Shown in pieces: positions 11,901-26,010 of a stretch of 64,000 bases of DNA. Both the position numbers and the translations under genes were made by a program. The notes beneath the pieces are model-generated. The model worked only from the letters and a program-made list of their open reading frames with translations, ran no database searches and was not told the origin of the DNA. The DNA comes from Synanceia verrucosa (lineage: Eukaryota; Chordata; Actinopteri; Perciformes; Synanceiidae): NCBI GenBank assembly GCA_029721515.1, contig CM056550.1:18475119-18539118 (forward strand), read 5' to 3'. How positions within the stretch are numbered: the first letter of the stretch is position 1; each line of letters opens with the position of its first letter.

Positions 11901-14900
11901 CAGTCTACAGACAGTAAAGTTAAAATGTGAATGGCCCAGAGACTGAGGGACTATGACTTTTGTAATGGCTGAGAGTTTTATGGTATTGAATGTAGCTGAC
12001 AGGAGGGGCTGGACCTGAGCCCGGCACCCACAACCCAACTTCCACACACCAGCAGAAAAGATTAGTGGTGTCACATAGACGTTACAAACAAAACAAAACA
12101 AAACTGAGAATATATATTGCCCGTCTGCAAGGTGCAATACTATGTTGTGTATTTTTGTATGTTTTCTGTTTTTTGATTTTTCTGTTTTTTATTTTTTTGG
12201 CCATAACCAAGGATGTAAATACAAAAACATACAACACTCGAGATTTATTGCAACAAAGTGAAATTTAACCTCTCCATACCCGCTCCCATGTACGAGGGCG
12301 GAGGGGGTAAAAGTAATGTGTAAACGCTTCATACATTTGTATGTGTGCACTCTCTCACATGTGCATGCCGACCCATATTCAGAAGTGCCCCGTGACATTA
12401 ATCATGAACCCTGTGCCTCCTGTTGTTTGCGAAGAGATCGTAGAGCCGTACCCCTCATGTTCTCACGACGACGTCACACGCTACACGTGAATGCCTAGCG
12501 TTGTGTTTGTGTGTGTCTTCACCTGTGGATTCACATTCAGTCCTTCCAAACTACTGATGGGAGCGTCGCCAGCAGCCACGGCGGCGTAAAGTTCGGGAAG
12601 GTGCTTTTGGGAGGTGGGAGACGTGGGTAAAAGTTTTATTATTTGATGTGAATATCCGCTAACGTGGCTGCAGCGCACCCACATCAGTCGTTGTTGGGAA
12701 AGGCCAAAATGGATTCCCCCATTTGTCCGCCACCCTGAAGCCAGCCTAAAAAATCTAGCAAGCTCAGTTTTTGAAACAAGATTCATATAAGTCAGAACCA
12801 GTTCACAAGAGGAACTCCATTTGCACTCATGTACCCAGGTTTTTAAGACACTAAGCTCGTTTATAACGTCTGAGCTGTTTGGTAAATCCCCAAAACACCA
12901 GAAGCACCAAAGGCTACGACACTAGATGGATACCTATGGATCCACTTTGTAGAGTGAAAAATTACATTTACGCCATATAAATAGAACAGGAGTTGAACAG
13001 GCATTTCTGTTAAAATCAGATGCTCCGAAAACCAAATTAAGTTAATTAAACAAGTTCCTAGTTTGGAGCGAATTAACTCGGCTATAGTTGGTCTGTAGGC
13101 GCCACTAAAGTAAGACACCAGGTAGCAGAGCAGAAGAATTTGAAGTGGAAATCTGGAAGCAAAAAGTCATTTTGGACATTTAACCAAGTTTTAATCGTTA
13201 TGTCAGCAACTACTGACCATGTTTGGTGCTGCCTTTAGATTAAAATGCAGAAAGTTTAAACCCACCTCTATCAAATCAAAAGCCTTTATTTTCACTAACA
13301 GTTCATACAAACAATTCAAAAATATGAAATATACCATAAATAAATACATGTTTACAGAAATAATTCAAAATGTGAGTAGGTTTTGCAGTAAAGACCAAAC
13401 ACTGACTTAATCCAGACACTTTAAGGCCTCACAACAACTAAGACTCTGCCTTTTTTTAAGTCAACCCATTGACTGTCTGCTCTACTCCTGTTTCTATGAT
13501 TCACAGCTTCTCAACATCTGGCTGCATCTGAAACCACGGCAGCAGATTTCAGTCCATCATAAACGCCTCTTAGGGATCCAGCAGCTATCTGATGGGACAC
13601 ACACACAGTGAAGTGTAAATGGAGTTTGAAGCGAGCACCACATTTGGCTTTCAGCTCTGAAAAGCTGAAAGTAATTTCGTTCGCTGATGACACTCTTAAA
13701 CTCAGCTTCAGGGTTTCCAGGCTGGCTTCTGCAGGCTCCTCCGAGCCCATCGCTACACAGATGTTACGATCCTGGTTTACTCTCACATGTTGACACGTTG
13801 GACAAGGGTGGAGATTGTCTGTGATGTTTGTTTTGTTTTTTGTTTTTTTTGGTTTCATGGTTGTGTTTGGACCCCACCCCGATGCCAAATGTAGAGTTTG
13901 TGAAGACATGCAAGTAGCAAGATGTCTATGCAATTTCCCTCCTGCTCCCTCCGAAAAAGACGAGCTCAACTTAAAACAAAAAAACAAAAAAACACCAAGT
14001 CCTGCTCGTGAAATCAAATTCGGCCTGGCTTGAATTCCAGAGGTTCTTCACGTGACCTGAAGACCCTTTGCTGCTTCGTGTGGGCGAGAGTCAGGACTGC
14101 CTGGGAGGGGGGGAGCCGGCCTCTGGTCCTCAGGGTCGGTAGCTCTTCTCGGTTAGTCTGGGTCTCGCAGAACAAGTAGGAGGGGTACCGGGGATGTTGT
14201 GGAGAATATGGATTCTACGAGATGTGCTGTTTTTTTTTTGTTTTGTAAACTGCTCAGAAAGTGGTGTGTGTGCATGTATGTGTGTGTTGTTTGGAAGTAG
14301 GAGGGGAGTTCACGCCATGCTCTTGACGTCCCGGCGAATTCCAAGATTTGGACTAAATTTCATCCTTCTGCAACGCGCGTGAAGCTTTAATTTTCATATC
14401 CTGCGACCAACTAAATGTAATGTTTAAGACAGTGGGTGGTGGATGTCCATTAGTGGGATGTAGGCAGCATCACCTATTACCTGTGATTCTGAAAATCTCC
14501 CCACCGAGATGAACATCTACAATCCACTGACCCTCACCTGACCTTTAGCACTTAACTAAACTAAAATGCACTTTGAGCGGCCCAAACCGACCCACGCTGA
14601 GTGGACGAATCTTTGGTGGTGATAATCGTGGCAAAATAAATAAATGTAAATTGCACCCAAGCCAAATGCCTTTTGCACCACTTTAATGTTTATTTTTAAG
14701 AAATGAAATAAGCGTTGCGGCCTTTAGGCGAACACAGTCGATGACTAAAAAGTTGATTATGATCACTTTTTTTTAATGGAGTGCAATAAGTGAGCGAGTG
14801 GACCTTTTGGCGTATTTCTCGTATCGGCAGATCATTTTTTTTTACACATAATAATAGTAATAATCTCACTATTGCTTTTAAAATGCGCCCGTCCGTGAGA

Positions 14901-14923
14901 GCATTGGCTTAGACCTCCTTTGT

Positions 14924-14953
14924 ACACACACACACACACACACACACACGCAT

Positions 14954-14986
<33 letters not shown>
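14924..14986. repeat. (CA)n microsatellite
   Basis: CA dinucleotide array interrupted once by CGCATGCG near its middle. Confidence 0.95.
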
Positions 14987-14989
<3 letters not shown>

Positions 14990-15874
14990 CACTTTTTGTG
15001 ACTGGGTAAAGGAAGCTATTGAAGGATTCTCTCAGGTAAAAGAACATTTTCTAATAAATGATGATGAACCTTAGATGAAAAAAACATTGTTAGCTCATCT
15101 TTTTTTTCGTCTTCTTAATTCACCATGAGCGAATGTACCGTCTCTTTTTCCTGTCCTGTGTGGGGATTGAAAATACGTAGACGTCCAGGTTTCAAGGATT
15201 TGGATCCTGAGTCTACCTCAGATACGAAGAGTCCTGAAGCCCTCGCTGCTTTCTTAGCCCTCGGTGGAAACACATTTCTTCGTGTGAGGACGTTGGAGAG
15301 CGTTTGTGAGTTGTGTTTGATGCTGCGATGTACGGAAGCCCATTCCCGCCAGGAAAAGTGTTTCATTTATTTATCCCAGTATCACATATTCAACATTGTC
15401 TCTCTTTAGACCATCGATTCGGATTAGGGAAAACCTTAAAAGGAACCTCAGCTAACCATCAGGCTCCATCGTTCATCGTTATATCTGCAAATAATGCACC
15501 ATAATTTCAATATGTCTCACAAAATAACGAGATACGATGGTTGTTTTCTCATCGTCGCAAAGTTTGATTATAATCAGTGGCTTCATCATAAAGGTTGAGC
15601 AGCTAGCAGGCTGCTGAATTTAATAAATAAATAAATTAAAAAAATAGAATTAAACGTTCTCAAATTATTAATTAGGACATTTAACTTTTTACTTCATTAC
15701 CACATAACTCTGAATTATTATTATGATCACATGCTATTTATTTGTTTTTACTAAAAGAGTCAAATATTTCTTAAATCGTCACATTTTTGGCTTTGAAAAT
15801 CAATTTTTTTTCTCCTTTTTCCTGCAGTTTCATCACTTTGAGTTGCTGTGAGTACATTTTCGTTAAAGTTCACA

Positions 15875-15995
15875 GGGAACAACTTGGTTAGGTTTAGGAA
15901 AAGACAGGTTTGGGTTAAAATAAGTATGAATGTGATGTAGTGGTATTATATGATGTTATGTTACTTAGAATCACTTCTCCTGGGTGAAAGTCCAG
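15875..15995 (+). repeat. dispersed repeat 'TTGGTTAGGTTTAG', copy A
   Basis: Shares an ordered set of words with 18655-18770: GGGA(A)C(A/C)A(G/A)CTTGGTT, AGGTTTAG(G/A)AAAAGACAGG, TGTGATGTAG, then a (C/T)TCCTGG(G/C)TGAAAGTCC(A/T)GTG end. The copies differ by small indels. It is a dispersed element in direct orientation; class unknown. Confidence 0.6.
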
Positions 15996-18654
15996 TGTTT
16001 TATATCTCTAAAAATCTGAAATATGTGAAAGAAATTTCCCATTTCTGGCCTCCAAGCGTCTCCAACCGTGAGGATGCTCCTCAGTGCTGTGTTTTTGGCG
16101 GAAATGGGCTTCCACAGCACAGTGAAACCACTAAATTCCTTTTTGTTTTTTAATCGAACCAGCCTATTTTTACTTCAAAAAAGAAATCGCATTTTGACTT
16201 TTCTCATAAAACACATGTCAAAATGTGTGCAAAAGCATATTCAGCCCTCAGTAATAGTCGAGTGCGCTTTCTTTGTTCACGGTCAAAGTGCCGGCAGCAA
16301 TATCCAGCTCTCCCTCACCCAGTCGGCTGATGGTGGACTCGCAGCAGAACCTGGCATCCACCCCTGTGGGCGGAGGTGTAGGCTTCTTTATTTCACTGTG
16401 CTTACTGTTTGTACTGAAAGGTTGGCATGGCTAAAACCAAGGCTGCGCATGTGAATGTCGGCGTCCATGCTCATGTGAGAGATCTGTGTGTTTGTGTGAA
16501 CGCTTTGCTACGACCGTTTCCTCCCGAATCCCCGTCAAAAGCACCTTTTTAGGCCGCGGCTCATGACAGAAGTCTGTAAAACAGAAGTCCTGTCATTGAT
16601 TTTCTTTTTGTTTCTGAAGAATGTAACTAATATTGTGTTCAAGCAGAGAGTGAAACAGGAGCAGCGGGTTGTAGGTTGGCTGATATTTCAAAAGAAAAGC
16701 CGCAAAGGATTCCCAAAAAAACAAAACAAAAGCCAGACTGGAGAGCCTGCAGATTTGCTTTCCAAATGACGGCCTTATTGATCGCTCCTCTGCGGTGTTA
16801 TTTCATGAGGCGCTGGAGGGTTCATTATGGTTTGCACTTAAAAAAAACAGGTCGTGGAGTTGCTAGTGAGTGAATTAGTGCGCCGGGTGGTTGCAGTTTA
16901 GGACTCCCAAGAGTGACTTTTAGGTTATCGTCACACACAATATTAAACGGCTAAATGTAAGCTCCCGTTGTGGCCACATTAGTGCAACAAGAAATCAGCA
17001 GAGGACATTTTAAGCCCCCCATGAGCTGAATAATCAAAAGTGCCAAATCGGCTTATCGGGCGCATCGTCTAAACATTAAGATTCACATTCAGACAGTTTA
17101 AAATCGTGGCAGCCGTCGCTGTAAATAGACTTCGCTGCCCTGCACTATGATCCAGCGAATAGCCCTGAGCTGAATAGCTGTGTCGCTTTTGTGCTGATCT
17201 ATGAGATATTTTTTATAAAATCACATGCCTAGACAGGTAAGAATGTACACAAATTAATCTATTAATAGTCTATAAATCACAGATTAGAGATTAGATAAAT
17301 TATGTGAGTGGTATTGGGGAGGTGAGTGCTTGTGAGGGGAAAAAAATATGCAATGTTTGTCAGGTTGAAAATAAGGTTTTGAACTGCTCAGGTTTGATAA
17401 ACCGGCCTCAAAGGGTGCTTTCCGTCCTGTCGCCTCCCTCTGCTGCCCATGTCTGTTTTCCCTCATGAAACACCCCATCATACAGGACACAAGCCCACTG
17501 ATGTATGCAAAACCAGAGGAAACGCTCTCTGCTCAGCCAACTAAAGAAAGAGATCAATGTACGAACCGTTTTTTTTTCCACTCTGTAGCAGGTTCAAGCC
17601 ACTTTATGCAGCACCAGCAAACCAACAACAACAACACCCACCTCTTTAAGGCTTCATGACCGCTGAGAACGTCTTCTTTCATCTTTCTGCTCACCTTGTT
17701 TACAACGGAAAAGGACTCGGTGTTGCATGTACAGAGAGCTTAGCATGCTTAATTGTTTAAAAAAAAATAGTAAAAATGCAGGACAAGCGTTTCGCCAAAC
17801 AAAAAATAAAAATAAAAAACCTGGTGGACGCAACAGGTTCTACGTCTTGTACGCAGCGGCTGGTGCTGGTGATGTTTCCATGTCAGACATTATTTATAGA
17901 TGGGGTTATGTTGTACTGATGTCTATGAACTGTCTGTGTCTGTATTCACTATTCTACAACCCACTGTCGTGGTAGATAGTAGTCTCAAAAACAGAAAGTA
18001 AACAGGTCAAGACTTGTGTGAATGAATGGGCCCTGAGCGTTGACAGCGTGCAGGAGTTTGTCTTCACACAGGGATGCATTTAAACACATTCTGCAAAGCT
18101 TGTGTGTTTGCAATAGAAGCACGCTGAGGAGCTAAAATTCTCTCTGGGGTTTAACTTTTGATTTATTTTGTCGTTTTTCTTTTTCTTGGATTTCTCTCAA
18201 GGACCGTGTCCAGCCTGCTCAGTGTATCTGTGACTTCAAACCAGCAGTAGATGTTTAACAAAACCTACAGAAAAGAAAATACCTTCACTACAACAGCCAA
18301 TACAACTACCTTTCTTACTTTTTGTATCGCTCCCTTGCTTCACTGTGACTACGGAGGCTGCTGGGAAAGCTACGATGTGTTGCGCAGAGAGACACTCAGG
18401 GGTCACGACCTGTCCGCTCAGGACCAGGGTTTCAGTCTGAAAGGTGCCAAAGACGGGACGAGAGGGGTTTTTGTCAGTTGTGTTGAAAAGTGTGTCAGCC
18501 TGTTGTCACAGCTCCCCACGCAAACTATGAACCAGGCGATAAGAAGAAAAAAAAAAAAGGTTTTCACTTCCAGGATCGTCTGGACGCTTCAGCCACTCAG
18601 CGGCTCGTCAGATTACAGAAGGAGGTTGAAGGCGATCGTAGCGACTCGTAAGGT

Positions 18655-18770
18655 GGAAAAGAACAGGGACCAGCTTGGTTAGGTTTAGAAAAAGACAGGT
18701 TGTGATGTAGAAGTTTTACGTGACATTATGTAACTTTAAATGCACATCTCCTGGCTGAAAGTCCTGTGCT
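18655..18770 (+). repeat. dispersed repeat 'TTGGTTAGGTTTAG', copy B
   Basis: Second copy of the element at 15875-15995, with an internal deletion after AAAGACAGGTT. It lies about 160 bp upstream of a complete TTAA-type MITE. Confidence 0.6.
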
Positions 18771-18927
18771 GCCTCCACATTTTTGGGGCATTTTCAACAT
18801 TTTTTTTAATAATTTTACTTCAGAGAAGATAATTTTTACAGTGACCTGCTGCCTAATAACATGGTGACATGATTTGAACTTCAATTTACAAGCAGGTTTT
18901 ACTATTTGCCTGTATGTAGCTATTATC

Positions 18928-19347
18928 TTAACACTTTGAGTGCTAGCGTTTTTGCCCATTTTGAGTCATATTTCTAGACCAACAGAATATTTTGTACTAT
19001 GTCTCTGAAAACAGTGAATAGCTCAAATGAAAGAAGAGACTCTCTATTTCATCATGAAAAATCAATGTTTGTTTTTATCTTGTTCCATTCTTGTTTTATC
19101 AGAGGTAGAGTAGAGGACACTTTCACCAAAATCACCACTTTTTCTCCAGATTCTGTTTGTTTTACTGTCTAATCTTGATCGTCTCCACTTCCTGTTTTGA
19201 TCTCTGTGGTGTATACCGTCTCTTTATGCTCTGACTACATCTCCCAGAAGCCCCAAAATTACTCACAGGCTGCAGGAGACCACGATCAGTCACCCACTGC
19301 TGAAAAAACATGACATATTTTTACCTCAATGGCACTCAAAGAGTTCA
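18928..19347 (+). mobile_element. TTAA-type MITE, copy 2 (near full length)
   Basis: Begins TTAACACTTTGAGTGCTAGC and ends in ATGGCACTCAAAGAGTTC, so the right-hand TTAA has mutated. The ends are inverted repeats of each other. The body is shared with copies at 5784, 20968, 42304 and 48205. No coding capacity. The TTAA flank and TTAAC...TTTGAGTGCC termini suggest a non-autonomous piggyBac-type element (inference). Confidence 0.85.
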
Positions 19348-20967
19348 TTATAATATACTACAGTAGATGGATTTGAACTTGTAGTAATAGTAGTTTTGAC
19401 TTTAGCAGAATTTCATGGTGGAAAAATCATTTCACCACCTTATAAGCCACTAAGCAGATTGCATCTCGTGATAATAAATATTTTATGAGCCGCTGAGCGA
19501 CCAAAGCGTCCAGGTTTTTAACGTGTCACGGTCCTGGATCAGGAGATATCATGAGAGGACAAGAAGCCAAAGGGAATAAAAATCCAGAGTTAAATAAAAC
19601 CGATGCATCCTAGAGTCGACTACAAACCAGTGAACACAGCATGCAGGGAAACACAAGGCCATTCACTGTCCTGAACAGCAGAGATCTCTCCGTCTGTCTC
19701 TATCCAGAGGTGCCACATGTTCATATATATTCAGGGTAACTCAAAGAGTAGCAGAAAAAAGTTCATTCAGTTTCTCTAACTGGCCCTGATACGACAAACC
19801 CCAGCCTTCTGCTGTCTATAAATTTATATTATATTAATCCCAGGTTTCGTTGCTGTCATCTCTGTTTCTCTCTGTGTTTAACTCGACATCTCAGTCATGC
19901 AAAACAGTATTTCGGATTCATTTCAGCAGTGCGAGGACACAGTGGAGCTTTAGGCGACGCTCTGGGCTAAATGAATAAATACACACTGTCTTGTCTTTCA
20001 AATAAACACACATGCAGGAAAAACCTCCGATTATCTACTGTGATCTCCTCTCACATCACCCACGCCTCCATCACACCCAACCCCGTCTCACCTGGACCTG
20101 TCCTCCTCCTCCTCCTCCTCCTCCTGGGCACCCACCACCCTTCCTCCCCTCTGCACCTCCTCCTCCTCCTCCTCCTCCTCCTCCTCCTGAGTCCAGTGGG
20201 TGGTGTGATGTCAGGTTTTTGTGGTGGGCTGCTTACGACAGGTCCAGACAATCAGCGTGTGTTTGTAAATGTCAATGTGTGATTTTCAAATCTTTGTTTA
20301 TGGTCAGGGTTTTAAAGGAAGATATTTTTATGGTAATTGTCGCTGGTCTATTTTACTATATATTTATGTAATAAATATGTGACTAAATCTACATCTCACT
20401 GGCTCTTCGGGCTGTTATTGGCTCTCAGTTCTCTGGCCGGCTACGTCATGTGCTGGAGGGTTTTCATTAATCAACTAATAAATTAAACCCACAAAAACCT
20501 CTCTTCTTGTGCTTACCTCATTGTCTCTATGTGGAGTGTTTGTTGAAGTTTTCTCTACCAGCTGGATATGTTTTTAAAGGTGAACTGTGGCAGGGATTTT
20601 CCTTTAAAGGTCCTATACTGTGCTAATTTTTACATTGATATTAGTATTTTCTACCACAACATGTCTACATGTTCACTTTATTTTCTGTCTGAAAGTGTTT
20701 GAGTCCATGTTTACTTCCTGTCAGCTGCAGCAGGAAATAAACTGGGACACATTTAGAGCTTTTAAAACTGAGAAATGGTCTAAATATGAGTCAGTGTGAC
20801 GAATAAGTAACAGTTATGATGTTTTGTCAAATAACTCGATGTGTTTTCTGTCCGGCTGGTACTGTCTTCTAATACCACAGAACGAACAGGCTGAAACTAT
20901 ATGTCAAGATTTTAAGATTAGCCGAGTTATCTGGACTCTCAGAGTTTCAGCAGTTTAGTTGAATTGT
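19348..20967. other. intergenic, no recognised gene
   Basis: Holds a CCT-repeat region at 20100-20188. The long leucine/proline/arginine frames over that region are products of the trinucleotide repeat. Nothing else is recognised. Confidence 0.5.
20100..20188. repeat. (CCT)n trinucleotide tracts
   Basis: Two CCT blocks, about 20100-20125 and 20157-20188, separated by ~30 bp of C-rich sequence. They create spurious poly-Leu, poly-Pro and poly-Arg reading frames. Confidence 0.93.
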
Positions 20968-21404
20968 TCCAGAAAGTGTCTTGTTCCAGTGTTTTTTGTC
21001 CATTTTGAGTCATATTTAAAGACCCGCAGAATATTTTGTACTATGTCTCTGAAAACAGTGAACAGCTCAAATGATTTCATCATGAAAAAAATGTTTGTTT
21101 TTACCTTGTTCCATTCTTGTTTTATCAGAGGTAGAGTAGAGGACACTTTCACCAAAATCACCACTTTTTGTCCAGATTCTGTTTGTTTTGCTCTCTAATC
21201 TCGATCGTCTCCACTTCCTGTTTTGATCTCTGTGGTGTATACCGTCTCTTTATGCTCTGACTACATCTCCCAGAAGCCCCAACATTACTCTCAGACTGTG
21301 TGAGAACATGATCAGTGACCCACTGCCGAAAAACCACTTTGACGTATTATTCCAAGGGTCGGATTTTAAATGACATCGTAAATCACAGGCACTCAAAGAG
21401 TTAA
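20968..21404 (+). mobile_element. TTAA-type MITE, copy 3
   Basis: Shares the family body from about CAGAAAGTGTCTTGTTCCAG onward and keeps the intact right end GGCACTCAAAGAGTTAA (TTAA 21401-21404). The left inverted repeat has diverged or been lost, and an internal deletion removes the GAAAGAAGAGACTC segment. Confidence 0.85.
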
Positions 21405-24400
21405 TAATTGCTGACTGTAACTTTAAGGACCTTTAAAATAAAATCCTATGAGATGCTGAGTTGATCATATAAACAGTTTCTTCACCCTGCAGTCCTGAGG
21501 CAGGTTTCGGGAAGAGCAGATGTAAACATTAGATAACCCAAGATGAGCATTTAATCCTCCTTAGATTGAAGACAGCTGTATGTTATGGGAGCATCCCATA
21601 CTTGCATCATTTTTTAATTCTTTACAGTCGCAGCAGGAGGATTTAAGTAACGGCTAAAGGAGGAGTGATCGAGGTTTGTCCGGTCAGATCAGTGTCAGGT
21701 TGGAGGGACTCGTTGCTCAGTTCGTCGGCACATGTCGCCGCACATCCTGTCCGACTTATTGACAGGTCGAATCAGATGTGAGGTTTCCTGGTGAGAGACA
21801 GCTGGAAGTCTGACTGTAATTCAGCTTTCTGTTTCACTGAAATCCTGAAAAAGAAACAATCCACATTGTCACACCTTCCTGGTGAGTCCTCGTGGGCGGG
21901 TGATACAAGCTTTTGCTGCAAGTTGCGTCCAATTTGGATTAGCAGCCCAGCAGGGCGGCAAATTGTGGAAAGCCTGTCATCAGCTCCCTGGTGACACTGT
22001 AGACTCATGGGATTTATGGCCGAGGAGTTTTCAGTTCTGGGTTTTTTGTGCAAACAAGGATCCTGTGAAATTATAATGTGCAGAGAAGCATCAGGTAGAA
22101 AAGGATGGAGACAGCTTTATCTGCATGTATGTAAAGGACAGCTGTATATATGTATATGCAGTATATATAATATATGAAGTGATAGCTGCTGTGGAGAAGT
22201 CAGTAATTGGGGCTCAAAGTGCAGGCAGCAGGTGATGTGAACGACTCCCTTTAAAACACACTTCAGTGTTTCGTCACCTTGGTGTGGACAGGGTGGGTCT
22301 GCTCACATGAAGCCATGCCATGTGGGTGGAAGCTGTTGTGGGGGCTGTGATCTCACAAAGGCAGCTTTTCCGCCAACCAATCCCTCGCCGGCTGCTCGGA
22401 CGGCAGCCCGGCCCCCCTCGCTTCGCCCTCCTCCTTCCTTCCCTCCCTCCCTCTCTCATGTGTGTGTCATGCGCTCACACACTTCATGCGCCGTCATGGC
22501 AGGAATTTTCCACTCAGCAGCAGTGGGAGAACATTGCAGCCAGCTGTGCTGTCAATTTCAGTATGGGCTTGAAGCCTCCAACTCTCACTGGCAAACACAC
22601 ATGTACATGAAGTAGTGGATGTACGGCTTGGTTTGCAGCTCTGCTTATGCTCTGTTCTTGCAAACATGGATTAAAACATGAGCATGTGTGTTTACCAGGA
22701 CGGTGGAGCAGAAGAATGCAAATCCAGCTCCTGGGGCCCCAGAGAGGCAGGACGGCCTACTAATACCTCCCACCCCCCTCCGTCTCTTTCACTCTTGTAC
22801 ACAATCGCTCCTTCTAAAGAATCTCACATGGATCGGCTCCAACAGTAGCTCTGTTTCGCCTCCTCTCATCTCCATTTCTCAGTCTGTCTAATCCTCCCAG
22901 CCTCTCCCCTCTTTTGTCTCATCGCCGTTCGCCAGAGAACATCAAATACAGTGATGCACATGTAGCATGTAGCTCCATGTGCAGCAGAGGCCTCTTATGT
23001 AAGTGCGAGGCCGCTCCCCTCCCCTTCCCGTCGCCCATACATTTTCCCTGCCTCCTCTGTAATCAGGTCAGGTGAGGACGGCACGGAGAGAGCGCTGCCC
23101 TTAAACAGCCCCGCCGGTGAAAATGCATACATGATCCTGGAAGCCGACACCACGCAGGGGAGGCTAAAGGAGGTGACTTTGTTCATAAACACTGGCTGGA
23201 TCCATGATCTTAAAAGACAGTGCGGTGCCACCTGTTTCAACAGCACACTGATGACCTAATGTCGATTTAAATGGACGTTCCATATATGGCCAAACGTATC
23301 TGGGGCTGTTATTCCAAGTTTGGACACTTCTGTCTTTAATATTTCTATTAAAGGAATGGTACAAAACAGGTTACGTAATGCATGACATTATCCGCCTTTT
23401 TTAATGTTTTTACACGATTCCCGTCACCCGCCCTTACCCGACACCTTGGCAGCTGACAGCCTTTCACAGGTACGAGTGCACATTTTCACAACCACACTTC
23501 TGCACAAGCCTACACCTAATTAAGATGATCCTTAAAAGACTGTTTCATGTGTTTTGGGGGGAAAATATACGGAGCTGTTGGGCTTAGCTTAGCGTTAAGA
23601 CTGGAAGCAGTTAGCATGCTCAAAAACGCACATCAAACTGATTTATTTCAATATTTTTTTTTTGCCTTTATATGACAGAGATGGTCAGATTCAAACCCAG
23701 GACTGCTGTGGTAAGGATTCATGGGACGATCAAACCTGGCGCCCCTGCACGTCTAAAACCGTAGCTTCGATAAAGTAAAGGTTTTTAGTTATAGTTGAGC
23801 GTCACATTTCACCCGCTGATATCACCACTGCAACGCTAGACGCATGTATTGTACACAAAAGATCAAGGCAGCTCCACCAAGACATTTGTTTTTCCAGTTT
23901 GGTGTGGATGAACTTGACCTGAACCCCGTCCAGCAGCTTTGGGATGAACCGGACTGTGAGCCAGACCTGATCCCCAACATCAGTGTTGCTCTTGTGGCTG
24001 AAAGGGAACAAACCCCTGCAGAAAGTTCAACATGTGGTGGAAAGCCTTCCCACATGACCGCCTCTCAATGAAATGTTTTACAATTATATACGAGTGTTAT
24101 ATTTACATAATCTTGGCTGTGTTGTGTTTATGCTCTGAACTTTTGGCAGGGCCTTTATGTGAATCTTGGCTCCAATTTTGAGATGTTTTTTCCAACAATG
24201 GAGCTCATGAATCACAGTAAAAATGTATTTTTCTTCACCAGTTAACAGAACCTAAATGTCGAACAGCTAAATAAACTCCAGGTTGTATTTTTGACAGCTC
24301 GCAGGGGTAGAAAATACTCCGAAAATGCATTGAGATGGAAAAGATCATGGGAGGAAAAATGACCTCGGCATGGAAGCTTCTCTGAGAAAATCCATTACTG

Positions 24401-25900
24401 CCTGAGTCAACATAGGAAGAAATGAAAGTGTAAAATGTACGCTTTCACAGATGCAGGAGTGGGATTGTGAGAAATGACAAGTGAAGCAAAAATAATTACC
24501 AAAGACTACAGCAGTTCAGTGCTTATCTGCTGTAACGTAAGACACGCAGACGTTATCTCGTCAGTTAACTCCTTCTTAAAATGATAAAATATCAGAGTGA
24601 GCATGAAGTCATGCGAGAATTTATTAAAGGTTTCTAGATCAGGAATCAAGCACTGGTCTGTTACTGTAAATAAATGGCAGGGTGACTGGGTAATGAGGAT
24701 TAGATTAGAAAAGGAGATTAGAGGTCGGGGGTCTGAGAGGAGAGTGCCAGCGAGGCTCCGACAGGGAAATATGAAGAGTAAACAGACAGAGGACGGTGCG
24801 TGACAGAGGGTCCGTTAGATGAGATAAAGGAGTTATATATGGAGGGTTATCCCAGGACAAGGGAGGAAGGATGTCTCTCATGTCCTGCATACCAGCATGT
24901 ACTTCCAACGTAAACACCATACACCTTCAACAATTCATTACAATGACCCTGACAGCGCATACAGAGCGAGGCAACATGCAGTACTGATTTACTGGTACAC
25001 ACCTCTCCCATAGTAAAACACTTCCAAGTGTCCGAGAGTCAAAAACAAACCTGTAAGTAAGTGCAAAACCATGAATCATGACTGTATGCCGTGACACTGT
25101 GTGTACCGGCCAAGACAGAAACGGAGATAAAGTCGTGGTGGAAGCCTGAGCGTGGTGCTCAAGACGCGTGGTGTGATTCATTACTATAAACCGTGCACAG
25201 TAAAGTTCATGTGTCTTAATAATTCAGCTTTTTTTCCCTCAACACTTTGTTTCACTGTGACTCTGAAGTAAGAATTTGATATTCACGGCCTAAAGTACTC
25301 CTTAAAATTACAGCCAGATGTCAAAGTGTATGTGATGTGATAGTTAAGCATCTCTGCAAAAACATCAGGCTCAAAGAAGCACAAGAATCTCTCATGAAAC
25401 TGACCCAACTATGAAAACCAGAACAAAACCATGAGCACACCTCTCTGCACATTTATTATGGCCTTATAGTGAAGGTCACTTGGGTCCCATGTGAGCAACA
25501 TGTTTTTTTCTACATCTTAACATGTTTAAACCCATCAGTGCTGATAAATTCTACATTGCCCTGTAACAAATTATTTAGACAACAAGCCTGCGCTAGACAT
25601 AATGCAGCTCTTATTGTGCGTCCCAAAGGCCCGTAGCGCTGCAGAGCGTAAAGTTGTGAATGTTCACAAACACAATTATCTTACATGTCTTTTCAAATAT
25701 ATTTTCAAAAATATGCTAAAATGTGCTTTTAACATTTGCCAGCCAAAGACCAGGCTCGTTAAACTGAGAAAAATCCTCATTAAAATCTTCACTTTTGTTG
25801 CACTGCTGTGCCTCAGATAAGATCTCGATTCAATGGATCACTCTTATTAGATGCAGATGTTTACACTTTGCTTCCAAATCCCAAATAACACTTTGCAATT
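21405..25900. other. intergenic, no recognised gene
   Basis: Apart from a Tc1 relic at 23276-24126, no gene or repeat family is recognised. Short frames on both strands show no known domain. An AT-rich TATA-repeat patch lies near 22143-22176. Confidence 0.5.
23276..24126 (+). mobile_element. decayed Tc1/mariner element relic
   Basis: The left end (about 23278-23300, TTCCATATATGGCCAAACGT) and right end (ATAATCTTGGCTGTGTTGTG, about 24108-24127) resemble Tc1 inverted repeats of the 'TATGGCCAAAAGTAT' kind. Between them, 23898-24061 encodes a remnant of the transposase C-terminal region, including GVDELDLNPVQQLWDE, corresponding to the conserved SPDLNPIE-LWDEL stretch of Tc1 transposases. At ~850 bp it is shorter than a full element (~1.2-1.6 kb), and most of the catalytic region is gone. 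It is a different, older subfamily than the element at 36199. Confidence 0.65.
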
Positions 25901-26010
25901 TAACAGCCCACACGTGGAGACACCACTGCTGGCGATAGTGTTCAATATTGTTAGGAAGTTTAGCGCCATCGTGCGGAAAGTAGCGGCAAACCTGGCAACC
26001 CCTACGGACG

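Larger units (their letters stand above)
11901..18659. other. intergenic region with no recognised gene
   Basis: No convincing exon was seen on either strand. Visible landmarks are a CA microsatellite at 14924-14986 and one copy of a short dispersed repeat at about 15875-15995. Open frames in this interval are short, have no family motif and lack splice-linked partners. Confidence 0.5.

Noticed and set aside
18251..18682. 143-codon frame on the + strand
   Set aside because: Low-complexity start (Thr-rich), no motif, and it runs into a dispersed repeat; probably chance.
20012..20371. Frame with long proline/leucine runs
   Set aside because: Created by CCT trinucleotide repeats; the strand-opposite frame gives poly-Arg from the same bases.
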